Assembly: GCF_023151555.2 (NCBI RefSeq)
Contig: NZ_CP100426.1
Coordinates: 558,001 to 622,000 of the forward strand
Origin: Photobacterium sp. CCB-ST2H9
Lineage (GTDB): Bacteria > Pseudomonadota > Gammaproteobacteria > Enterobacterales > Vibrionaceae
Reading direction: 5' to 3'
Length of the DNA: 64,000 nt
Shown in pieces: positions 43,084 through 51,901 of this stretch. Position 1 is the stretch's first letter; each line of letters begins with the position of its first letter. The position numbers and the translations under genes are program-made. The notes beneath the pieces are model-generated. The model had not been told where the DNA came from. It made no database searches and saw nothing but the letters and a program-made list of their open reading frames with translations.

Positions 43084-44184
43084 TCAGTTCTCCATTTTAA
43101 TTGCTTCTACTTGATCACCCGCGCGGACAAAACCCTGTCCTACCGTAATCACATCCACTTTACCGGAGAACCCACCTAACCAGGTGCCATCACCATCGCT
43201 TTTCACAACTTTAACCGGCGTAAAGACAACGTGATCCTGAACCACTGTTTTGACTCCAAGGTTACCGACTTCATCCAGTGCCAATACCGCTGGCGTTACT
43301 TTGATGGCTTCCGTTTGTTCCAGCGGAACCTGTAATTCAGCACTGGTCCCGGCCAGCAAGTGAAGATCGGGATTGGCAAGAGACACTTCGATCCGGAAAG
43401 TATTCGTTTCTTCATTCGCGACTTTCGAAATATACCGGACCTTGCCTGATGCCTGTTCATTCCCAATCAAACGGGCTTCCGCTTCCTGATTCAGGCGAAT
43501 ATGCTGGATATCACTTTCTGTGACATCGGCGCGAACGATCAGCGGGTCTATATCCGCAATCATACCCACCGGATCACCGGGCTGAACGTAGTCACCCACT
43601 TCAACCATCCGGTCATTGAGGATGCCGCTGAGCGGTGCGCGAATGGTTGTTTTTTCCAGCATCAGCGTTAATGACGCAACATTTGTCTGAGCATCAACCA
43701 GTGCAGCTTCAGCTTCAGCCAGTCTTGCCCGGCCCTGAAACCCCTTTGAGTTAAGTTGTTTCGCCCCGTCAAATTCTATCTGACGCTGCTTCAGCAGTGC
43801 TTTGGCCCGTCTCAGCTGATCGGGTCTGTCATCTTTCGCCAGATTGGCAATAACCTGACCTGCTTCCACATAACTTCCGCGCTGCGCAACCACTTCAATG
43901 ATTCGTCCGTCCACTTCAGCTTTTACAGTGGCCTGACGATTCGGTTCAGTTTTGCCATAAAGGGTCAGGCTGCGAAACACTGGTTCAGCCTCAAATGTCG
44001 TGATACGAACTTTAGGAACAGGTGCCTGCGAAGCTTGCTTCTCGGGTCCGTCATTCTGCACAGACTGGCTTTCACCTGCGCCCTGCCCGGAAAGCATCCA
44101 GCCAATAATCGCCAGCGTAATGACAATGGCATAAATATAAGGTCTTGCGGCCAGCCACCTGGACACGGCACGTAGTCCTCTCAT
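43084..44184 (-). CDS. RND efflux periplasmic adaptor (MFP)
   Basis: This 366-residue adaptor has an N-terminal membrane anchor (RPYIYAIVITLAIIGWMLSG), then the barrel-sandwich domain (VKAEVDGRIIEVVAQRGSYVEAGQVIANLAKDDRP), a long alpha-helical hairpin (residues about 115-180) and the second lipoyl half (TIRAPLSGILNDRMVEVGDYVQPGDPVGMIADIDPLIV). I chose the ATG at 44184 because AAGGAGAACAGG precedes it; the frame extends to 44223 without support. It is the first gene of the operon with the RND permease 2 bases downstream. No regulator gene is adjacent. Confidence 0.93.
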   Translation of the reverse strand: MRGLRAVSRWLAARPYIYAIVITLAIIGWMLSGQGAGESQSVQNDGPEKQASQAPVPKVRITTFEAEPVFRSLTLYGKTEPNRQATVKAEVDGRIIEVVAQRGSYVEAGQVIANLAKDDRPDQLRRAKALLKQRQIEFDGAKQLNSKGFQGRARLAEAEAALVDAQTNVASLTLMLEKTTIRAPLSGILNDRMVEVGDYVQPGDPVGMIADIDPLIVRADVTESDIQHIRLNQEAEARLIGNEQASGKVRYISKVANEETNTFRIEVSLANPDLHLLAGTSAELQVPLEQTEAIKVTPAVLALDEVGNLGVKTVVQDHVVFTPVKVVKSDGDGTWLGGFSGKVDVITVGQGFVRAGDQVEAIKMEN

Positions 44185-44641
44185 CCTGTTCTCCTTTTTA
44201 TGACGAAACGTCACAATGACCACAACTCAAGTCTAATGCAATTTCAGTCGACTCATTTTAATTTATGATAAGAGACTGAATAACAGCAGAGAGCCGTTAC
44301 TGATAAAAGCGACAAATATATTGGGGGACATTTTACTTACAGGGTGAATAGATAAAAAGCTTAGTTTCTTTATTTTTTCTTTATTCATCTGAATATGTTA
44401 ACTCTGATGAAAAAATACAAAATTACATTTAACTGTGAATCATTGTCACATGAATGACACCAAGAATTCATTGATTCTTTTCTGACGGAAACCACTGCAC
44501 TCTCACAGCGATGGATGACCACACACAACTGATAACCCACTATAATAAATAGATGAATTTTTCATGAGACCTGTATACCTGAGGGCTGCAATCTCTGATA
44601 CACTCCGCCGGAAATGAGGGGTCGCTTTAAGGAATAAAGCA
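44185..44641. other. Intergenic region between the MFP and DUF4336 genes
   Basis: This divergent, AT-rich region contains no recognisable gene. A CRP-like sequence TGTGA-N7-TCACA begins at 44434, but the spacer is seven, not six, so I do not call it a CRP site. Promoters for both directions should lie here. Confidence 0.5.
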
Positions 44642-45334
44642 ATGATTGAATGGAGTAAGGACCGAATCTGGTATATGGATATGCCATTGAAACGTTTTGG
44701 TGTGCCTGTTGGCTGCCGGATGACGGTCATTCGCCTTGAAAATAACAATCTGCTGATCCATTCCCCCATCCAGCTCACGACAAAAATTCAGATTGAACTG
44801 TCAAAACTTGGCCGTGTTCAGGCCATTGTCACGCCAAACCTGAACCACCACCTTTTCCTTTCCGAATGGTGGCTGGCTTATGCTCAGGCAACTTTCTATG
44901 CAGCTCCGGGACTCGAACTGAAACGCACTGATCTTGTCTTTGATGATGCTTTGGGTTCCCATTCCCCAGAACAATGGCGCGGACAGTTATTGCAAACCGT
45001 CATGCGGGGAAGCGATAAAGTTGAGGAGGTTGTCTTTTGTGATCCGGTCTCGCAGACGCTGATCCTGGGAGATACACTGTCCTGGCTCCACAACAGCCAT
45101 CATCCCGCCACTATTGCTCTGGCGATCGCCAATGGCTGTTATTTCAAACCTGCCATGCCGCTCTACTGGCGACACAGCTTTCAGAACAAAACGCGCCTGA
45201 GACAATCCCTTCAGGAAATTCTCACCTGGCCCTTCGAGCGAATCTTATTTGCTCACGGAGAAGTCATTCCCGCGAATGGTAAGCACATCTTTTCTCAGGC
45301 CTTTCGCTGGGCACTAGGCACATCAAAGGCCTGA
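44642..45334 (+). CDS. DUF4336 domain protein (metallo-beta-lactamase-like fold)
   Basis: This 230-residue DUF4336 protein begins WYMDMPLKRFGVPVGCRMTVIRLENNNLLIHSPIQLT and continues VQAIVTPNLNHHLFLSEWWLAYAQATFYAAPGL, then VEEVVFCDPVSQTLILGDTLSWLH and FERILFAHGEVI. These strands match the metallo-beta-lactamase fold, with HHLF at the metal site (N-x-x-H-H/N-x-F) but without the full HxHxDH motif, so a hydrolytic role is not assured. It is followed on the same strand by the M14-like gene. Confidence 0.8.
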   Translation: MIEWSKDRIWYMDMPLKRFGVPVGCRMTVIRLENNNLLIHSPIQLTTKIQIELSKLGRVQAIVTPNLNHHLFLSEWWLAYAQATFYAAPGLELKRTDLVFDDALGSHSPEQWRGQLLQTVMRGSDKVEEVVFCDPVSQTLILGDTLSWLHNSHHPATIALAIANGCYFKPAMPLYWRHSFQNKTRLRQSLQEILTWPFERILFAHGEVIPANGKHIFSQAFRWALGTSKA

Positions 45335-45458
45335 CGCAGGACCATCGCACACTCAAGCCCAGCATTTACACCTTTGCCATCAGATTGTCAGCTTTTCTCC
45401 GGATGATGAGCCATGCTGATAACTAATGGCAGCAATAAAAGCAGGAGTGGGTGTGGAT

Positions 45459-46490
45459 ATGACTGAGCGTTTACCTGAGCTGAAGCAACTAGAATCTCTC
45501 ATCCACAACCATCAGGGCAACAGTCTCTATCATATGCAGGCCAGTGAGCTGCTCAGGATCCCTTTCGAAAATACGACTTTCCCTGTCTATGAATGCAGAT
45601 TCGGAAACCCTGATCCAAATCTGCCCTGCCTGTTTCTGGTGGGTGGCGTTCACGGGCTCGAGCGTATCGGCACTCAGGTGTTACTGTCTTTTCTTTCCAG
45701 TTTATGTGAGCGCCTGAATTGGGACGTCAGTTTGCATCGTACGCTGGAGGCGATGCAAATTGTCGCGATACCGTTGCTCAATCCTGTCGGCATGGCCATG
45801 CAATGGCGGTCAAATGCCCAGCATGTCGACTTAATGCGTAATGCGCCGGTAGACAGCCAGGAGAAAACCGCCTGGCTGGTTGGCGGACATCGTATCAGCC
45901 AGCGACTGCCCTGGTATCGTGGTGAGGCTGATGCCCCGATGGAGCCGGAAGCGCAGCTCCTGGTCGACCGTGTTTTAAAACAATGTACACGCAGTCCTTT
46001 GACCATCGCGCTGGATTGTCATTCAGGGTTTGGTGTGAAAGACCGTATCTGGTTTCCGTATGCCAAAAGCAAACGCCAGCCTGTGCCTCATCTGGGCAGT
46101 ATTTACCATCTGCGCAAGATGTTCTTTCAGGCATACCCGCATCAGAACTATGTGTTCGAACCTCAGACTAAGCATTACACCTGCCATGGCGATCTCTGGG
46201 ACTATCTTTATGATGAAATTACGGCGCAGGGACAAACTTTGCTGCCACTGACACTGGAGATGGGATCCTGGTTATGGGTCAGAAAAAATCCTCTGCAGCT
46301 CTGGCATCCGCTTGGATTATTCCATCCCCTGAAAAAACACAGAGTCGAGCGCACTTTACGCAAGCATCTTGTTTTATTCGACTTTTTAATCAATGCGACC
46401 GAAGCTTATACCAATTGGTTCCGTCATCAGCCACAAGGTGATGACTGGCAAGCAGCACACAGCCTCTGGTACAAGGATTCTTCATCATGA
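45459..46490 (+). CDS. M14-family zinc carboxypeptidase-like protein
   Basis: This protein of about 343 residues has a zinc-binding start H-x-x-E in FLVGGVHGLERIGTQ, Arg/Asn in VAIPLLNPVGMAMQWRSNAQHVDLMRN, and the downstream His in IALDCHSGFG, as in M14 or succinylglutamate desuccinylase/aspartoacylase-like enzymes. The final catalytic Glu is plausible in LPLTLEMGSWLW. AGGAG lies 11 bases before the ATG at 45459. It overlaps the next hydrolase gene by 4 bases, so the two are coupled. The substrate is unknown. Confidence 0.82.
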   Translation: MTERLPELKQLESLIHNHQGNSLYHMQASELLRIPFENTTFPVYECRFGNPDPNLPCLFLVGGVHGLERIGTQVLLSFLSSLCERLNWDVSLHRTLEAMQIVAIPLLNPVGMAMQWRSNAQHVDLMRNAPVDSQEKTAWLVGGHRISQRLPWYRGEADAPMEPEAQLLVDRVLKQCTRSPLTIALDCHSGFGVKDRIWFPYAKSKRQPVPHLGSIYHLRKMFFQAYPHQNYVFEPQTKHYTCHGDLWDYLYDEITAQGQTLLPLTLEMGSWLWVRKNPLQLWHPLGLFHPLKKHRVERTLRKHLVLFDFLINATEAYTNWFRHQPQGDDWQAAHSLWYKDSSS

Positions 46491-47275
46491 CACCATGCCA
46501 ACGTCCGGTCATTTTGCTTCGTGGGCTACTGCGGGAACAGCGCCACTGGGGAGAATTTACCCGTCTGTTAAAAATGCAGCTTCCGGATCGTTCGGTGATC
46601 ACGATGGATCTGGCTGGAAACGGCCAGCGTTTTCTCGAAACATCTCCCTCGACAGTCAGTGCAATGGTGGATGATTTACATCAGCAATTACACTTTCTGC
46701 ACGCCAGGCAACTCACAACTCAGAATCCATCCGAAGCCTGTCGCTATGATCTGCTAGCTATATCAATGGGAGGAATGATCGCCGTCGAGTGGGCAAAGCT
46801 TTATCCGGAAGAAGTCACATCACTGGTTCTGCTCAATACCAGTAATGGGAAACAATCGCCTTTTTTCAGACGACTGCGCTGGCAACAGTATCCGAAGCTG
46901 ATCAGGCTGCTGCTCAGTCCGCCGGATGAACAGGAAGCAATCATCCTCAAGATGACATCCAATATGTACCCGGATGATCAGGATGTTCTGAAAATGTGGA
47001 CAAAATGGCGCAAAGAATGCCCGATGGATAAAAAGAATCTTTTCAGACAGCTCAACGCCGCAGCAACCTTTCGTTATCAGGACATTCCTGCACATCCGAT
47101 ACTCTTGCTGGCCTCTCAGCATGACGAGTTAGTCGATGTTTCCTGTAGCCAAAAACTGGCTGAACACTGGCAATGCCCTCTGCAACTTCATCCCAGTGCC
47201 GGGCATGATCTCCCGCTTGATGATCCTGAATGGGTCTGCCGGCAAACGCTGAATTTCTGGCAGAGCATCCGCTGA
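46487..47275 (+). CDS. Alpha/beta hydrolase
   Basis: This 262-residue alpha/beta hydrolase has the oxyanion-hole region VILLRGLLREQRHWGEF, the nucleophile elbow LLAISMGGMIAVEWAKLYPE (A-I-S-M-G), the acid in ILLLASQHDELVDVSCS, and His in PSAGHDLPLDDPEWV. The ATG overlaps the TGA of the preceding gene (ATGA), so it belongs to the DUF4336 / M14-like / hydrolase group. The substrate is unknown. Confidence 0.88.
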   Translation: MTPCQRPVILLRGLLREQRHWGEFTRLLKMQLPDRSVITMDLAGNGQRFLETSPSTVSAMVDDLHQQLHFLHARQLTTQNPSEACRYDLLAISMGGMIAVEWAKLYPEEVTSLVLLNTSNGKQSPFFRRLRWQQYPKLIRLLLSPPDEQEAIILKMTSNMYPDDQDVLKMWTKWRKECPMDKKNLFRQLNAAATFRYQDIPAHPILLLASQHDELVDVSCSQKLAEHWQCPLQLHPSAGHDLPLDDPEWVCRQTLNFWQSIR

Positions 47276-47447
47276 CAGCACCAAAAAACGATCGGTTACC
47301 GCTTTACCCCAAAGGCCAGACCCAAATGACTCATCTCCTTCGTCTCACGCTTGATACGCCGGAAGATGAACTTTGTCAGTAATCTCAGAGTTAAGATTCA
47401 GCGTGTCAATGATCCACCAATGCTTACCAACCCCTGGGAGACATTCC

Positions 47448-48002
47448 ATGACTAACCATCCCTGTTTTCCAATCGCCCTGTTCGCGGGTTTATGCCTGAT
47501 GCTTCAGTCCTGCAGCTCCAGCGACACGAATGAAGAAACCAACACAACCCCGGCTGTATCTCCGATTGAGCAAACCAGAAACGTTTATCAGCCCGCACGG
47601 ACAGACAAAGCGCCGAGCGGAAGAAGTACAGTTTTTCAGTTCACCAACATCGCCTATTTCCGTGAAGGGCTCAAATATGACAATCCGGCCCAATTTACAA
47701 TATTTGATGATGGCAGTTGGGAATTTTACGCAGCAAACATTCTCAATTCTAAGATAACCGGAGATGAAAGCGGATCTGGCGGGGCGTGGACTCAAACACT
47801 CTATGTGAAGTATTACAGCGACTGGGATACGTATAAAAGACAATGTGCAGGCACGATCATCCACTCACGGAACTATGATCTGGTCACCGCCAAATACAAC
47901 GTTGAGCTGAAAAATTACAGCCTGAAAGGTATGGACAATGAATTCAAGCAGAAACTGTCTGATATTCACTGTATCGATGCTTATCAGCAATGGCATAAAT
48001 AA
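47448..48002 (+). CDS. Predicted lipoprotein, function unknown
   Basis: This protein of about 184 residues has a lipoprotein signal (NHPCFPIALFAGLCLMLQSC) with the lipobox L-Q-S-C, then an acidic linker SSSDTNEETNTTP and a domain with aromatic strands (VFQFTNIAYFREGLKYDNPAQFTIFDDGSWEFYA). I chose the ATG at 47448 because it precedes the signal directly. I do not recognise the family. A terminator follows at 48024. Confidence 0.78.
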   Translation: MTNHPCFPIALFAGLCLMLQSCSSSDTNEETNTTPAVSPIEQTRNVYQPARTDKAPSGRSTVFQFTNIAYFREGLKYDNPAQFTIFDDGSWEFYAANILNSKITGDESGSGGAWTQTLYVKYYSDWDTYKRQCAGTIIHSRNYDLVTAKYNVELKNYSLKGMDNEFKQKLSDIHCIDAYQQWHK

Positions 48003-48023
48003 AAGCTGACCGCACAACGAAAA

Positions 48024-48062
48024 ACACCTGACTTTGCAGACTTTGATGCAAAATCAGGTGTT
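48024..48062. terminator. Terminator between two converging lipoprotein genes
   Basis: AACACCTGA and TCAGGTGTT pair, and the stem extends with TTTGCA and TGCAAA around a short loop. It lies between the stops at 48002 and 48081, so it can serve both strands. Confidence 0.85.
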
Positions 48063-48080
48063 CATTTTATTCAAAAATGA

Positions 48081-48755
48081 TTATTTCGGTGCAGCAAACA
48101 CCTGGGTCCAGTAGATACCATACGTACTGCCAGAGTTTGTAACTGAAGCTGCGCCCATCTGAGTGAAGCTGCCGTTCATGATGTTTTTACAGTGGCCCGG
48201 GCTATCCAGCCAGCCTTGCATCACAGAAGAAACACTCTTTTGTCCGGCTGCGATATTTTCGCCGACAGTTCTCCAGTCATAACCCTGTGCGGTAACACGG
48301 CTGCTTGGCGTTGAACCATCCAGACCCGTGTGACTGAAGAAATCATAATTCGCCATATTGCTGGAATGAACAAACGCTGCCTGCTCCAGAGAATAATCCC
48401 ATGTCAGTGGTCCTGCTGCAGCCATCCATGTTCCTCCACAGTCACGAGCCTGTGCACGTGCTGCGTTAACAGCTGCCAGCATTTCATCAGCCATGGATTG
48501 ATCTGAGCTGCCTGAACCGGTTTGATCTGAACCACTTGTGCCTGTACCACCGTTTGAACTGCCGCCGGTAGAACCTGTGTTAGTTGAACCGCCAGTGGTT
48601 TGATTCCCTTCGCCGGTGCTTGGTCTTTCAGAAGAACCACCATTTGTCACTGTGTTACCAGAAGGCGATGATGCACTGCTTCCAGAACCACTGCCTGAAC
48701 CGCCACAGCCAACCAGAGTCACCATCGAAAGAATCAAAACTGTAAGAATTCGCAT
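48081..48755 (-). CDS. CAP/SCP-domain lipoprotein with Ser/Gly linker
   Basis: This 224-residue protein has a lipoprotein signal (ILTVLILSMVTLVGC; lipobox L-V-G-C). A Ser/Gly/Thr-rich low-complexity linker covers about residues 17-85, then comes a CAP domain: DEMLAAVNAARAQARDCGGTWMAAAGPLTWDYSLEQAAFVHSSNMANYDFFSHTGLDGSTPSSRVTAQGYDWRTVGENIAAG, ending in GHCKNIMNGSFTQMGAA and YWTQVFAAP. The H-x-x-x-x-E and H-C-x-N-I-M motifs are those of the bacterial CAP family (YkwD-like). The ATG at 48755 places the signal at the start. The function of the family is unresolved. Confidence 0.88.
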   Translation of the reverse strand: MRILTVLILSMVTLVGCGGSGSGSGSSASSPSGNTVTNGGSSERPSTGEGNQTTGGSTNTGSTGGSSNGGTGTSGSDQTGSGSSDQSMADEMLAAVNAARAQARDCGGTWMAAAGPLTWDYSLEQAAFVHSSNMANYDFFSHTGLDGSTPSSRVTAQGYDWRTVGENIAAGQKSVSSVMQGWLDSPGHCKNIMNGSFTQMGAASVTNSGSTYGIYWTQVFAAPK

Positions 48756-49164
48756 AAGGTACTTCCACTTCGTAATAATAAGATCCTGATTTTTAAGACA
48801 GAGGCATGTAACAAGCTCAATCGGAATATGTCTCTGCAACGGGCAACCTTTACAGTTGCAACAATCAAATCAGCCAACAACGGGAGAGGAATATACTGAC
48901 TGCGAACATCGACTAGCAATAGTTGATGATTAAAAAATGCACTTTCTGACAATCATTTGACACAAAGATCTGCCATTTTTCTGGCGTGAAATTGCTTTTA
49001 ATCGCTGATAACAAAGGAGATAACTTGAATAAAGATTGTTCAAAAATCAACCTGATACAGGCTGGTTAATTTTTAATCAATTTGATTTAATCTTACCCGC
49101 TCGCTGCAGTTGTGCTGTCAAAAATCTTCTGCGGGTATCGTTAGAACACCAAAGAGATCTCAGA
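48756..49164. other. Intergenic region upstream of the CAP lipoprotein
   Basis: About 400 bases with no recognisable gene between two minus-strand genes. It should hold the CAP-gene promoter and the 3' end of the mod operon transcript. I see no strong hairpin after modC. Confidence 0.5.
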
Positions 49165-50250
49165 TCAGGCCATGTCCTGCTGACTTAAACTGACGCCTTT
49201 AATCTGCGCATAGAGGGACTCTCCGACTGATAACTTCAGTTCATCCAATGCCCAAGGGGTGATATTTGCGGTCAGCCTTGAATGGCCAATTAATAGGTGA
49301 AGTACCACAATATCAACATGATACTGATGTTGTTCGATACCTTCGACAATCGCGGGAAGTACATTACGGATACTGGTTTGCTCAGGTTTAATTCGCGTGA
49401 CTGACACATCATTCGCATGGATCCGAACCCGAATAAACTCACCTTCAGGTCTGCGCACCCGACTGACCCATAGCGGTACACCCGCGGCAATTTCAAGCTG
49501 ACTCAATGGATAGATGGCATGATGCTGAGTCACTTTGAGCTGCAAAACAGCACTCTGTTCTTTTGGACTCAACCAGGGTCGCATCACAGAGGATCCCCAG
49601 ACATCAGTCAGTTCCCCGGCAGCAATCACCTTTCCCTGCTCCAGCACGACCATATGGTCAGCAAGACGCAAAATCTCATCCAGACTATGTGACACATATA
49701 AAACCGGAATTTTGACACTCTTTGCCAGTGATTCGAGGTAAGGCATCAATTCCTGTTTACGGGGTAAATCCAGTGAAGCTAAAGGTTCATCCATCAACAG
49801 CATATCCGGCTGACTGAGCAGTGCCCTGCCAATGGCAACCCGTTGTTTCTCTCCGCCGGATAAAGCAGACGGAAAACGATTCAGCAGATGAGCAATATCA
49901 AGCAGATGAATGACTTCATCAAACAATGCATCGTTGGATCTTCCCTGGCAGCCATAGCGCAGGTTACCTCGGACCCGATAATGGGGAAACAGACGCGCAT
50001 CCTGAAAAACATAGCCAATGTTACGATGTTCAGGTGGTAAATGGATGCCTTGCCGGGTATCACACAGCACTCGGCTTCCCAGCTTGAGTGTCCCGTGATC
50101 TGGCGGCGTTAATCCACTCACGATATTGATAAAAGAGGTTTTCCCTGCTCCTGAGCGGCCAAACAACGCCGTGATGCCCGTTTCCGGCAATCTCACATCA
50201 ACATCCAGTCTGAGTTGCCCTAGCTGCTTTTCAAAGTTCAGTTCAAGCAT
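49165..50250 (-). CDS. modC: Molybdate ABC transporter ATP-binding protein
   Basis: This 361-residue ABC ATPase has Walker A FGRSGAGKTSFINIVSG, signature SALSGGEKQRVAIGRALLSQPDMLLMDEPLASLD (LSGGE and Walker B) and the H-loop VSHSLDEI. The C-terminal 70 residues form a molybdate-binding MOP-type domain (SVGESLYAQIKGVSL). I chose the ATG at 50250 because it overlaps the modB stop (TAATG); the frame extends upstream into modB. It supplies energy for molybdate uptake. Confidence 0.95.
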   Translation of the reverse strand: MLELNFEKQLGQLRLDVDVRLPETGITALFGRSGAGKTSFINIVSGLTPPDHGTLKLGSRVLCDTRQGIHLPPEHRNIGYVFQDARLFPHYRVRGNLRYGCQGRSNDALFDEVIHLLDIAHLLNRFPSALSGGEKQRVAIGRALLSQPDMLLMDEPLASLDLPRKQELMPYLESLAKSVKIPVLYVSHSLDEILRLADHMVVLEQGKVIAAGELTDVWGSSVMRPWLSPKEQSAVLQLKVTQHHAIYPLSQLEIAAGVPLWVSRVRRPEGEFIRVRIHANDVSVTRIKPEQTSIRNVLPAIVEGIEQHQYHVDIVVLHLLIGHSRLTANITPWALDELKLSVGESLYAQIKGVSLSQQDMA

Positions 50251-50948
50251 TAAGCCCCCAGCCGACGTCTTGCAATCCGGGCAAGCCACTCGGAAACCAC
50301 CAGTGACAGCAATGCAATTACAATTGCGATCACACACAAACGCCCGGCCTGCGTTTCTGCACCTGGTGTTTCAATGAAGGAAAACATAGCCAGAGGAAGA
50401 GTCTGAGTTTCTCCGGGAATATTCGATACAAAAGTAATGGTTGCACCAAATTCACCAAGCGCCCGGGCAAATGCGAGCACTGTACCGGTAAGAATCCCCG
50501 GCAACATTAAAGGTAAAGTGATGGTCAGGAATACTTTCGCAGGACCGGCTCCCAGCGTGCGGGCAGCCTGCTCAAGTTTGGGATCAACACTTTCCAGCGC
50601 CAACCTGATAGAACGAACCAGTAATGGGAAAGCGACAACAGAAACGGCCAGAACGGCACCTCGCCAGCTAAAACCAAACGAAATACTAAACCAGTCATAT
50701 AAATAAGCGCCGACAACGCCCTGTCGTCCCATCACCACCAGCAGTAAATAACCCACCACAACAGGCGGCAACACTAAAGGCAGGTGAACAAGACCGTCCA
50801 GTAATGATTTTCCCAAAAATCTTCCCCGGGCTAACGCACAGGCACAGGCGATACCAACAGGCAAGCTCGCCAGCACTGCCGTGAATGCGACTTTCAGACT
50901 CAGTTGCAAAGCCGTTAATTCATAGTCTGTCAGTAAAAATGCTTCCAT
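50250..50948 (-). CDS. modB: Molybdate ABC transporter permease
   Basis: This 232-residue permease has five hydrophobic segments: LKVAFTAVLASLPVGIACACALA, VHLPLVLPPVVVGYLLLV, FSWRGAVLAVSVVAFPLLVRS and others, and the EAA-loop ARTLGAGPAKVFLTITLPLMLPGILTGTVLAFARALGEFGATITF. It overlaps modC and lies 30 bases after modA. ModB forms the channel for molybdate in the inner membrane. Confidence 0.95.
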   Translation of the reverse strand: MEAFLLTDYELTALQLSLKVAFTAVLASLPVGIACACALARGRFLGKSLLDGLVHLPLVLPPVVVGYLLLVVMGRQGVVGAYLYDWFSISFGFSWRGAVLAVSVVAFPLLVRSIRLALESVDPKLEQAARTLGAGPAKVFLTITLPLMLPGILTGTVLAFARALGEFGATITFVSNIPGETQTLPLAMFSFIETPGAETQAGRLCVIAIVIALLSLVVSEWLARIARRRLGA

Positions 50949-50978
50949 CTTAACGTTTGTTCGCTGTTTTCTGTTCGA

Positions 50979-51746
50979 TCACCCGTTGGTCGAAAAACCA
51001 AACTTCCTGAATATGGTTGCAGCTTCTGCAGATTCCATATAAGCATAAAATGCCTTTGCCGCTGCTGAAGGGACTTTCTTCGTCAGCACCATTGGATAAG
51101 TGATCGGCTGGTGCGTTTCGGCAGGAAAGCGGGCCAGCACTTTGACGTTTTCTGCAATGGAAGCATCGGATTGATAGACGATCCCCAGCTCTGCTTCCTG
51201 TCGCTCAACCAGCAATAATGCAGCCCTGACGTTATTCGCCCGGGCCAGACGTGGTTCAGCCTGCTGCCAGAGCCCTAAGCCCTCCAGCGCCTGTTTCGCA
51301 TACAAACCTGCGGGGACATGAGCCGGATCACCCACTGCCAGCCGGCTCCCTTGCAACGAAGCGGCAATATCCCACTGAGCATTCAGTTCAATTGAGTTTT
51401 CCGGTGAAGAAATATGCGTGATCAAAACCAATTGATTGTGCAGTAAATCTTTGCGCGAATCAGCATTCGCCGCTTTTTGCGCAATGACATAATCCATCCA
51501 CTTTGTATTTGCAGAAATATACAGATCTGCAGGGGCGCCCTGAGCCAGTTGCCGGGCTAACGCTGAGGAAGAGGCGAAAGACAAGATCACATCATCACCG
51601 GTCTTTTTCTCAAAACGATCGGCCAGCTCTGTTAAAGCATTTGTCAGAGAAGACGCAGCAAATACCAGTACTTTTTCTTTTGCGCTTACAGGCTGCAAGG
51701 ACAGTAAAAATACAAACGGAAGGCACTTCCACCAGCGAAGACGCAT
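50979..51746 (-). CDS. modA: Molybdate-binding periplasmic protein
   Basis: This 255-residue solute-binding protein has a signal peptide (LRWWKCLPFVFLLSLQPVSAK). The mature protein begins VLVFAASSLTNALTELADRFEKKTGDDVILSFASSSALARQLAQGAPADLYISANTKWMDYV, the classic ModA oxyanion-binding pattern (A-A-S-L, S-S-S/G, Q-G-A-P-A-D). AAGGAG precedes two adjacent ATG codons at 51749 and 51746. It is the first gene of modABC. Confidence 0.95.
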   Translation of the reverse strand: MRLRWWKCLPFVFLLSLQPVSAKEKVLVFAASSLTNALTELADRFEKKTGDDVILSFASSSALARQLAQGAPADLYISANTKWMDYVIAQKAANADSRKDLLHNQLVLITHISSPENSIELNAQWDIAASLQGSRLAVGDPAHVPAGLYAKQALEGLGLWQQAEPRLARANNVRAALLLVERQEAELGIVYQSDASIAENVKVLARFPAETHQPITYPMVLTKKVPSAAAKAFYAYMESAEAATIFRKFGFSTNG

Positions 51747-51810
51747 CATCAGGCTCCTTTCAATTCAATCACACAGGCATAGTAAATGAGATGACTATAC
51801 CCGACAATTA

Positions 51811-51834
51811 TTTTCTGACTACTGGGTCAGAAAA
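51811..51834. promoter_or_regulatory. Palindrome upstream of modA
   Basis: TTTTCTGAC at 51811-51819 and GTCAGAAAA at 51826-51834 form a perfect 9-base inverted repeat around TACTGG, 60-85 bases before modA. It could be an operator, or a second terminator hairpin below arfA, because T-rich sequence is on its edges. It does not match the ModE box. Confidence 0.45.
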
Positions 51835-51845
51835 AAGCACCCACG

Positions 51846-51901
51846 AAAAAAAAGAGTCCTGGACAATCACAACTGAGTTAAGCGGCGATTGGCCAGGACT
51901 C
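51846..51901 (-). terminator. Terminator hairpin that includes the 3' end of arfA
   Basis: On the minus strand GAGTCCTGG-C-CAATC (51901-51887) pairs with GATTG-T-CCAGGACTC (51868-51854), 14 pairs and one mismatch, followed by eight T (51853-51846). The 5' arm is arfA coding sequence and the arfA stop codon (51880-51878) is in the 18-base loop. Confidence 0.88.

Noticed and set aside
44434..44450. TGTGA-N7-TCACA sequence upstream of the DUF4336 gene
   Set aside because: The spacer is seven bases; CRP needs six.
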